A stretch of DNA of 23,731 nt. It comes from Priapulus caudatus. Lineage: Eukaryota > Priapulida > Priapulimorpha > Priapulimorphida > Priapulidae. The position numbers and the translations under genes were made by a program. Positions 8,351-16,490 of the stretch are shown one piece after another; within the stretch, counting starts at the first letter, position 1, and the number at the start of each line of letters is the position of its first letter. Under the pieces are notes generated by a model, which saw nothing but the letters and a program-made list of their open reading frames with translations, was not told where the DNA came from and made no database searches. The DNA lies in contig NW_014577069.1 in NCBI RefSeq assembly GCF_000485595.1, positions 147,746-171,476 on the forward strand, given 5' to 3'.

Positions 8351-10874
8351 TGTTTATCTATTCCTATCGATTGTTCATCCATAATTGTTTTACACCGATA
8401 TATTTGTTCATATGATGCTCCCCTCTATAGCTGTGGCCAGGTCCCACTCGAATGTTTCGGTAATTTGGGGTTATTGTGCACGTGCTATTTGTAAGACGCC
8501 ACACCAGCAAACCTTCCCGCGCACATTTAATTTGTCCCGAACATTAAATTATACATTAGCACGCAATTTTCTATATTAGTCTACCTCATAGCAGGCAGGC
8601 AATGCTCATTTATATTAGAGTGAATTAACTATAGTGGCCCTATCGTTACAGGTAGGTAGACTCAAGTATAACCAGCCCAGGTTAGAGATAACCTGGCTTC
8701 CCAGAGAACCAACAGCCCAGTAAGAAGCCTTCATATAGGCTAGAAATAGCTTACCGGTTATTAGACTCGAGTTAGCGATAGCCAATAGTTAGATCCAGAG
8801 CTAGTCAGCTTTGACACCCGTCTCAGCTATACAGAGTTGACTAATTGACTACATCGCGTGCGCACACGTGCTGCGACTTAAAGAAATGTCGTGTTTTTTT
8901 CCGGTGATGATGAGGTTTACGAGTAACTTCGCTGCGGCTGCTATCGCCGAGACCGAGGTGGCGACAGCTGACGGACGCGGTGTGAGAAGGCGCTGCTCAT
9001 GTCATGTGGCAGATAGAGACGTCCGGTTGCAGTCTGTGCTATACTACGCTGACTGCAACTCAGTCATCTGCTCTCACATTGAATATAACCATCAACGTCG
9101 TCATTTGCGCGTCGCGCGTACTGGTATTGCAGCTTAATAACTATTATATTGGTATATTGGTGTATTGTATTGGCTTTATTGGGTGTAGGCGCCTACTTCT
9201 TTCTAATCTGGACTTTTGTGCATCTACAGAGAAACGTGCTGCGCGCATGGAGCCTTAACGCTGACAAACGCAAGACGCGTTTTTTTTGTAGAGCAAAGCA
9301 GCTATATTCGGGTGGGAATCGAAATGTAAGCGTACACACGATATGGTACATAAAAAAGCACCTCTCTACACAACTAATCAAGGCAGAGCGACAACGCCTA
9401 GCACTAATACTAGCAAAATGACGTCTCGCTGAGAGAGTATATCTCTATAATGAGTCGCTGTCTTCGCTCTAATAAGTTTGATATGCGGGTTATAATACCC
9501 ACACTAGCATATATAGCACGCGATCGCAAACCACATGGACAAGTATGTTTAGAAATGAGGCAGAAACCTTTTTATGCATTTCTCCTCAGCGTGCCATTTC
9601 ATTCTATTGCTGCTATTCATCATACCTGAGCGCCATCACGCAATGTGATTAGCAAAAGTAGAAAAGCAGACACGCGCTTGCGCGAGAAGGCGGGAAATCA
9701 AATGAAGGAACCATTTTAATATTTCAAACGAGATTTCACATCGGGAACAACATTATACTGCTCTCCTATAAACCGCGAAAGGAACGACCGACGTAATATG
9801 TGCAGACAGACAGACTCTCTACCACATAAGCGTTAGCAGTACTAATGTAGCGCTATGCCAATATCTACTGCCTGTCTGACTATCCCTCACAAAAACGTTC
9901 GTCGTTTCGTTCCACCATAGACGTTCGTAATTATGTGATAGTTATGTCGCACTTGTAAACCGTCACACATGCGTGCATGCAATGCCGACGAAAGAGCCGA
10001 GGGTGAAACCAATACCGGGGTAATATAAATGGATGCATGCGCGCATCTAACATATTTGTGCATGCACAAGCTGCGACGGACGCCACAGCGCGTCGCTTCT
10101 ATAACCGAAACTCGATTTGCGTGTGTACGCGCGTGCACGCACGTGCGCACTCGTGCCTTCAAAATCTGAATGTGTTATACGCCGCCTTTTAGCGAACAGA
10201 TATGCCGCAGCATTTCAACGGGGACTGCTACGGGCGATGTCGAAATGGGGCAGAGAATAGGTACAACAATAGGGCAGCCGAAGCGCGTGTACTTAAGACA
10301 GTGAATATATAACATTGATATAAGGGTTAATATTGATTATAAGGGCCATGAAGGTCAGAATCAATGCAGACGTGCCACTGACATGTGATTAGCAGCGGTC
10401 CGAAGCCATATACATCTAGCGATGTGCATGCTTGACCTCTGTGGACCTTTGTCCAGCGTGTCCCATTGATTTACTGCGGTCAGCATGCATGCCGCACGAA
10501 GACGAAGCCTCAGCGACGAGCACTAATAGCTTGCTACGTCGGCCGCCAGCACATCTGCTACTCTGCTTGCTGCCACATGACGCGACTACTACTGTCCTAT
10601 ACACAACATTGAACACGCACCCCACCCCGAACTATACAACTGTTGCGAGATAGCGCTCGCTGCCACGTTAGTGCAGCGCGTCGGGTCCGACGTATACGAA
10701 GTGGAGAAATATAGAGTCCTATAACCGCAGGCGTAATTGTGATGAAAAACAACAAAACCGTATATATTTTAAACGCGACGACGGAATCGTAGCTTAGAGG
10801 CGCGTTCACTCTAGCGACGACATTGGGGGGCCTAGCAATTTATTCTTAGAGTCTCTGCAGCTAGTCACTCCCAC
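8351..10874. other. Long stretch without a recognisable gene
   Basis: Unique-looking DNA inside the presumed large intron. At 8650-8810 there are several short motifs of the type GTTAGAGATAACC, CTAGAAATAGC and GTTAGCGATAGCC, one of them a perfect hairpin. A frame at 9149-9421 has a hydrophobic start (CIVLALLGVGAYFFLIW) followed by basic residues, but no ATG or splice support. Bases 9950-10160 are rich in alternating GC/AC (GCATGCGCGC). No RNA gene was seen. Confidence 0.45.
8677..8696. repeat. Perfect 8-bp stem, 4-base loop hairpin
   Basis: CCAGGTTA, GAGA, TAACCTGG. The GAGA loop is of the GNRA type, which stabilises RNA hairpins. Confidence 0.6.
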
Positions 10875-10894
10875 CATATATATATATATATATA
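10875..10894. repeat. AT microsatellite
   Basis: Ten AT units. A second, shorter AT run lies at 10997-11014. Confidence 0.85.
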
Positions 10895-12374
10895 CCACAA
10901 TGTCACTGGTCATGCTGGGTCAGACCGATGCCCGGCAACCTGCTCGCTACTAGCCCCCACTGATTATAAACACCCTGGGATTATTCCGTCGGTGATTATA
11001 TATATATATATATAGTATATGTAGAAACATTTTGCGTGTAATTTGCACTTGCAGACAGAGGCTTAACGCAAATAAAGTAGTCGAATCTTTCTTCCAAAGT
11101 TTCCGTCATTGTTGGGGGAGGGGTAGATATTACCATACGATTACGTAACCATGAAAGTCGAGATATGAACTCTCTCGTCGACTAGTGTCGGAAGAGTTAG
11201 TAAAAGTTGGATTTCCGTAGGAAAACGTCGGCGTGCAATATCTAACACATGCAGATGCCAACTTTCCTGGTTCGCGTTAGCTTAGCAAGTCTCTTTAGCG
11301 AATTTATTGCTAGGCAACGCGGGGTAGCAGCGTAAGGAATTATAGCAGTCTAGAAACCGTGTAGCCGGAAGGTTTTATTAGTTTATTAGGAGTAATAAGT
11401 TTATTGGAAGGTACGAGGTTAATATCGAACCCTGGATGTTGCAGATAATTAACATTCGGACGTGTATTTCGCTACATATCTGCACATCTTTAAAGATGTA
11501 CGGCGTTTACAGTGATTACAGGTTTAAACATGTTTATTACGAAACCGTCTTGGGTTACAGTAGAAGAGGTGACTTCAGTTATCGTTTTGGCCAGAATGGC
11601 TAAATGAGGTTAAACAATGCACTCCGTTGTTCGTTACGTGAATGTAATGTGCGTGACCAGACATCTAACCGTAGCGCCATGACACTCGTGCAAGCGCGAA
11701 CACGTGAGCACGCACGCACGCACATGTAAGCACGCGCGCACACACGCCTTATATTAATGTTAACGATAACCTACTTGGCGTGCCCTCTTCGTAATGACTG
11801 GGCACTTTGTACCCGTCCATGTTTGCCTCCAGCGTGGCTGCATGTATAGCAAACAACCCGGCGTTAGATCTCACGTTAGATGACGAAGGCTATTAGAGAC
11901 GTAGTTTATCTACCCTGCTCGCACACGGTTCTCGACGTGACCCTACTCACCGAAATCAACCGAGAACCGAGAAGCGAGCGCGGGAACGTCGTGCAGGGTA
12001 GGGGCATCTGTGTCGGAGTCAGAGTATGCCGCCGAGACGGAAAGATTAAATATATATATATATATACATATATCAATAAATACATTGTAAATAAACGCGT
12101 GAAGGGTAACCACTTGTCGTGATCTCGCCAGCTACCGGTAGGCGGGGCTGCTAGGAGATGCTTATCTATGTATTCCGATAGGCATCGGTCGACGGTGGCC
12201 AGTCGGCGACAGTAGCTGGCGTCGGTGATGTTATGGAAGCAACAGGAGCAGAGATTAGTAAGGACGCGTCGTTAGCCACACAGTCAGATAGAGACATGCA
12301 CCCACGAAACCGACACCGCTTTATATAACGACGACAAGGTTAGAGTTACACGCTGTTATGAAAGTTATGTGCAA
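10895..12374. other. Non-coding DNA with short AT and GC/AC runs
   Basis: Contains the AT run at 10997-11014, alternating CACGCACG at 11704-11746 and a TA tract at 12048-12065. A repeated TTTATTAG/TTTATTGG motif occurs at 11375-11406. No gene is supported. Confidence 0.5.
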
Positions 12375-12581
12375 ACACCCCACACGCACGGACGCACGAA
12401 CGCACGCACGCACGCACGGACGCACGGACACACGCACGGACGGACGGACGGGCGGACGCACGCATGCACGCACGCACGCACGCACGCATGCGCGGCCGCA
12501 CGGACGCACGCACGCACGTACGCACGGACGCACGGACGCACGTATGGACGCACGCACGCACGCACGAACGAACGCACCCTC

Positions 12582-12624
<43 letters not shown>

Positions 12625-12655
12625 CGCACACGCGCACGCACCTACGCACACGCAC
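12375..12655. repeat. ACGC/ACGG tetramer array followed by a CA tract
   Basis: About 200 bases of ACGC and ACGG units (12380-12580) pass into a CA microsatellite (12585-12620) and CACGCG-rich sequence. The purine-pyrimidine alternation makes it Z-DNA prone. Long Arg/Thr/His and Val/Cys frames on both strands are artefacts of the repeat. Confidence 0.92.
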
Positions 12656-13388
12656 ATATACTTGTGAGATCAGCATCTCATTATTGTTCAGTCCGTGCGG
12701 AGTGGCCTTATTGTTATATAGCTCTTAGGTCGATATGATACACGAGGAGTTAGTTAGGGATTGCGTGATGTTGCACGTACAAATCCTATATTGATACCTA
12801 AATTAGAGAACGAGCGTGCATAGATGCATGTAACGTTTATGAATCTAACCTAAATTTTATTGCACTCGCGTTAAAATTGTACGAGGCGTTTTCCAGATAG
12901 TAGGCATTACGGCTTTGATGAGATATCCAGCTGTCAGCTAGCTAACAATCCGGATAATCCAGCAACACCAATGACCATATGACCAATGACCAGAGGTAAC
13001 TTAGGCTTTCCCGATAATAGCTCTTCTATACTTGCGATAATATATTCCCATCTATTAGGCCTGATATTGTATTCTATTACGATTCGTGCATGCATTTCAA
13101 TTTATGATCCCCATAAAATTACCACACTGTTCATGTACGATCGTAAAGACAATAAAACATTATATTATTCACGATGACCATTAAGACAGCTTCCTATAAC
13201 GATAGCAATCACCGGTCCCGCTGGATTCTCTTTATACAAAATTTTCCAGCCGGATTGCCTCAAGGTTATCGCCTGATGAAAGCAGGAGCCACGTGATTAG
13301 GATAAAGAGTTGGCGAGCTGGATTGGCTCTCCTACAAGGAGCTACATATCAGACAATATTCCAAATCAAGACCCGATATTACTAATAA
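12656..13388. other. AT-rich intronic DNA, no gene seen
   Basis: Lies 3' of the linker-module exon on the minus strand, inside the large intron. No family-like open frame. Confidence 0.5.
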
Positions 13389-13437
13389 CAGGGGTGAATA
13401 ATGACAAATTAATGACATTTAACATCATTCACCCCTG
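13389..13437. repeat. Inverted repeat beside the linker exon
   Basis: CAGGGGTGAATAATG (13389-13403) pairs with 13423-13437 with one mismatch. Further out, CAAGGAGCTA near 13335 pairs with TAGCTCCTTG near 13447, so the fold-back may span about 120 bases. It starts about 60 bases past the donor at 13507. Confidence 0.65.
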
Positions 13438-13506
13438 CTAATATTATAGCTCCTTGGCCTGCTATAGCGACAACACGACACGCGCGCTACCTGGTGGTAT
13501 ACTCAC

Positions 13507-13656
13507 GTCTGAAGACGAATGGCTTCCACTCGCCGGCGTCGCACACCTTAATGTAGTGTTCGCTAGTGTCGACCATCACCTTGCCGTTATCCGTCTTCGT
13601 GCAGACGGAGTGAGGCTGCGGCGAAAACTGGAACGTCTCCTTGGTTTGACTGAGCG
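13507..13656 (-). CDS. Cys/Trp linker-module exon of the TSPN-EAR gene
   Basis: On the minus strand a TTTGTGATTTCAG acceptor precedes 150 nt of open frame, followed by a GTGAGTAT donor after TTCGTCTTCAGAC. The peptide begins ALSQTKETFQFSPQ and contains SVCTKTDNGKVMVDTSEHY, then KVCDAGEWKPF. A cysteine pair around a K/R-V-hydrophobic-D strand, ending in C-D-x-x-x-W-K-P, is the kind of small module that I recall between the TSPN domain and the EAR propeller in invertebrate TSPN-EAR proteins; I treat this as family knowledge, not proof. The exon starts two bases into a codon and leaves one base, which fits the EAR exon at 877 exactly. The sequence is uninterrupted. Its function beyond being a structural linker is unknown. 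The call rests mainly on splice quality, phase and order on the strand. Confidence 0.68.
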
Positions 13657-13824
13657 CTGAAATCACAAACACAGCGCGTTGAGCCCGTTGGTAAAGTTAG
13701 CCGATCCATAGGTCGCATGTATCCAGGATGGAAAATTTGATGTGGCACACTGAGATGCAGAGGGGACGTCTTTAAAAGGTGCGAGTACGCATGTCGAATG
13801 TGTGAAGTGCAGTGTGAATAATAA

Positions 13825-14035
13825 GTGTGAGTGTGAGTGTGAGTGTGACTGTGAGTGTGAGTGTGAGTGTGAGTGTGAGTGTGAGTGTGAGTGTGAGTGT
13901 GAGTGTGCGTGTGAGTGTGAGTGTGAGCGTGAGTGTGAGTGTGAGTGTGAGTGTGAGTGTGAGTGTGAGTGTGAGTGTGAATGTGATGGTAGGTGTGAGT
14001 GTCAGTGTGAGTGCGAGTGTCAGCGAGAGTGAAGC
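13825..14035. repeat. TGTGAG hexamer array
   Basis: About 35 GTGTGA units with sparse substitutions (GTGTGC, GTGTGAC). Read on the minus strand (the sense of the TSPN-EAR gene) this is CTCACA, filling much of the 620-base intron between two exons. Confidence 0.95.
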
Positions 14036-14072
14036 TGATATTGAGCCGAGCGTGAGCGCGTGTGCAGTGGAT

Positions 14073-14084
14073 AGTATATATATA

Positions 14085-14149
<65 letters not shown>
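14073..14149. repeat. AT microsatellite
   Basis: Nearly pure AT dinucleotides with one TT break, in the same short intron as the hexamer array. Confidence 0.92.
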
Positions 14150-14152
<3 letters not shown>

Positions 14153-14276
14153 GCTAGTAAAGAAGAGCATTCCGCAGAAGCCGTCACAAAGTAACCAATG
14201 TGATCGTTCGGCGCGCAGGGCCACAAGCTTCACACTGAGACGAACTACCCGCACCCGCCATCGCCGGGGTGCTTAC

Positions 14277-14461
14277 CCAGTGTAGCGTTTGCCGTCGGGC
14301 CTGGCGACGTCGAAGCTGGGAGTGTCCTGGCACGGGTCGCGGGGGCGCCAGCAGGAAGGATACGGTCTGGCGACCCCCGCCACTTCGCCGAGTAACGGCT
14401 CGGAACCACACCATTGTTGTAGAGCACGCTCCGGAACACGCAACCAGATTCTTGAGCAGCC
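14277..14461 (-). CDS. TSPN-domain C-terminal exon of the TSPN-EAR gene (frameshifted)
   Basis: A TTTGTGTTTTAG acceptor opens this 185-nt exon and a GTAAGC donor closes it. Joined to the preceding exon, the first codons give RSIH-GLLKNLV, matching the GLLxxLxL strand that ends thrombospondin N-terminal (TSPN) domains. After roughly a dozen codons the natural frame is lost. Frame two (SVLYNNGVVPSRYSAKW) is open across the whole exon and in phase with the exon at 13656. A third frame gives the protein-like DPCQDTPSFDVARPDGKRYT near the end. At least one and perhaps two or three single-base indels must lie here. The intron that follows is 620 bases and is nearly filled by the AT tract and the TGTGAG array. 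The identity is supported by the first ten residues and by context; the rest of the reading is uncertain. Confidence 0.55.
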
Positions 14462-14574
14462 CTAAAACACAAATACATATATGCACACGTGTATAATTAT
14501 GTATATGATTGTGTAGTATATAGCATAACTATATAAATAACTACAGTCAACCCTGTGTTGTTAGAGGACAAAAA

Positions 14575-14590
14575 CACACATACACATACG

Positions 14591-14625
<35 letters not shown>

Positions 14626-14693
14626 CACACACAGGGTTCACACACACAGCTACCACCTATCAACACACACTAACACACACACACAGCACACGA

Positions 14694-14752
<59 letters not shown>
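14575..14752. repeat. CA microsatellite, interrupted
   Basis: CA tracts at 14600-14630 and 14697-14751 flank a partly degenerate CACACA segment. Confidence 0.92.
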
Positions 14753-14755
<3 letters not shown>

Positions 14756-15052
14756 TATATATAAAGTCTCGTGAACGTCTCGCAGATATAAAAGCGAAGA
14801 GGGAGAACTTTTTAAACAGTGCGTGTACACATATTTGGTGGTAGCTTCGAGTGAGCTAGCTAACCGTGTTAAGCTGCATTGTGTAGGTACAAGACCGCAC
14901 ACTGAGAGTCAAAATTGTAAACCTTGGAGCGAATAGGAAAAGATGTCGACGCGATACTATCTAATAGCAAACTGTTACCAGACGAAAGCGATTTTCAACA
15001 GCTTTCAACAACCTAGAACTGCGTATCAAAGTTATATATACGTTACATGATT
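14753..15052. other. Intronic DNA, nothing recognised
   Basis: About 300 bases of unique sequence in the intron between the TSPN exons at 16178-15953 and 14461-14277. Confidence 0.5.
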
Positions 15053-15300
15053 CCCTTCCCATTCCCATAGCCACCCACCCGACACCTTCCCACTCCCATC
15101 AACCCAACACCTTTGTACTCACACTCCCATTGACCAAACGTATTCCAACACCCATCCAACATCGCTCCACTCCCACTCATGCTACCTATCCAGACACCTT
15201 CCCGCGGACGTGCCACTGCATCTGCCCAAAGACCACAATCCATAGGCCTTTCACGTCTTGTCAACCCCACCCACAGTCACGGCTATCGCCCGCCCGACAT
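15053..15300. repeat. C-rich minisatellite block 1
   Basis: Degenerate units of the type CAACACCTTCCCACTCCCA, about 25 bases each, become less regular after about 15210. Confidence 0.7.
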
Positions 15301-15409
15301 CCCACTACAAAAAATTAATAAAAGTAAAACTTGCCTAGCGAGAGCCGAAACGGCCATTACACAGAATTATAGAATAATATAATATATCTATATATATCAC
15401 ATATTTAAT

Positions 15410-15700
15410 TTACAAGCGAGGAGCCTGACATGACGAGACGCATGCGGCGGCCTGTGGGGCAAGTAATCCTGTTGATTCCGATCTGGCGGACGCTAATGAA
15501 CCCAGAATTCTTCGTGAGCACTGATGCATAGCTGGGCTATGAGCTAGCCATGAGCGGGGTTTGAACCCTAGGCACGCTTGGTTAGGCCAGGTAGTATTGA
15601 GTTTCTTAGCACGGAAAGGCCCTGAGGGTGCGTCCAGGCCAGGTTTTTTGCCGCCCCCAGTGAGTTCGTTTTTACGCCACCATGTGGTCTTAGTATTACA
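15410..15700 (-). mobile_element. Possible tRNA-derived SINE-like segment
   Basis: The minus strand contains GGGTTCAAACCCCG at about 15563-15550, close to the RNA polymerase III B box GGTTCRANNCC. I could not find a convincing A box, a target duplication or a clear A-rich tail, so this is only a suggestion. The 100-codon open frame over it has no family features. Confidence 0.22.
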
Positions 15701-15777
15701 TGAAGACGGGACCGCCACTTATTATTTCGAGTAAGAAAATGCACAAATACGACTTCAACGTAATTGAGATTGCTTCA

Positions 15778-15950
15778 AGCATAATCGACCCATTCTACGC
15801 AACACCATCCCAATTCCACTCTCATCCACACCAGCAACCTTTCTACGCCCCACTCCCACCCCAAAACTTTCCTACTCACACTCCTACCACCAAACACCTT
15901 CCCACTCCAACACACCTTTCTACTCCCACTCCCCTTCCTAACGCCTCCTC
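15778..15950. repeat. C-rich minisatellite block 2, next to a splice donor
   Basis: The same unit as the block at 15053 (CACCTTTCTACTCCCACTCCC type). On the minus strand it is G-rich and starts within a few bases of the GTGAGG donor at 15952, giving GGGG, GGG and GG runs in the intron start. Confidence 0.75.
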
Positions 15951-15952
15951 AC

Positions 15953-16178
15953 CGTGAATCGATCGTGACTGCGGTTCTGGTTTGCCGATAGTAGAAGTCG
16001 GAGTGTTCAATGTCGACGAGCGCGGGGAAGGGCTCGCTTGACTGTCTGCTGCGCTGCGTGCCGGCAGTCACGCCGTACGATATCTCGTCCCCGTCACCGT
16101 GACGATGAGCGTGGTGCCACTGCGAGTCAAAGATGCTCAGCTCGGAAGGTCGTCAGACCTTGTGCTTCTTCTTGTGAT
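15953..16178 (-). CDS. TSPN/laminin G core exon of the TSPN-EAR gene, with several frame changes
   Basis: Acceptor ATGTTGCAG and donor G|GTGAGG bound 226 nt on the minus strand. Conserved laminin G/TSPN pieces follow each other in the right order but in different frames: LSIFDSQWHH (16140-16111), LIVTVTG (16109-16089), DCRHAAQQTVKRALPR (16069-16022), ALVDIEHSDFY (16023-15991) and IGKPEPQSRSIH (15989-15954). This follows the family pattern of a WH strand, hydrophobic-x-V-x-G, D-C-x, a Pro-rich loop and then F-x-I-G. The Cys of DCR would pair with a Cys near the domain end. At least four single-base gains or losses are needed, while the residues themselves look conserved. A further TGA is met just upstream of the WH strand. 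I read this as the real exon damaged by sequence indels; a young pseudogene is the alternative. Confidence 0.72.
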
Positions 16179-16405
16179 CTGCAACATTAGCATGTCGGCG
16201 GTGAAGACTTTCAGTGCTTAGCTCGCGTGTGTGTTATTAAAAGCGCGTAATGCTAATTAGTGAGGTGATGTAGTTGGTCAGTAGGTAGTATTCGCCGTTT
16301 TGATGTTGTTCGAAAAAAACGATGGTTTACTTCTTAGGATGAAAGATTACAGCGCGGTGACTCTCGCGCGCTTGTGAAACTTTAATAATTATTCTGACTT
16401 GTCGG

Positions 16406-16490
16406 TTGTGTGCTGTGCGTGTGTGTGCGCGCGTACGCGCGCGCGCGGTGTGCGTGCGTGGCGTATGCGTGTGCGTGCGCGCGGCGCTGT
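16406..16490. repeat. GT/GC alternating tract
   Basis: GTGTGTGCGCGCG and CGCGTACGCGCGCGCG, with purine-pyrimidine alternation throughout. Confidence 0.8.

Noticed and set aside
8199-8384. His/Arg-rich frame suggesting a metal-binding peptide
   Set aside because: Product of the ATC trinucleotide repeat.
9149-9421. 90-codon frame with a hydrophobic segment then basic residues, resembling a small membrane protein
   Set aside because: No ATG at the start and no acceptor that would supply an upstream exon; likely chance.
11400-11440. tRNA B-box-like GGGTTCGATATT on the minus strand
   Set aside because: The last bases do not fit the B box and no cloverleaf could be drawn around it.
12321-12738. 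Six overlapping frames of 67-126 codons (Thr-His-Ala-Arg, Val-Cys-Val-Arg)
   Set aside because: Period-4 and period-2 repeats with no stop trinucleotide give long frames in nearly every phase.
13772-14254. 160-codon minus frame with Leu-Thr repeats followed by Tyr-Ile repeats
   Set aside because: Direct translation of the TGTGAG and AT repeats; it lies between two splice-supported exons and so is intronic.
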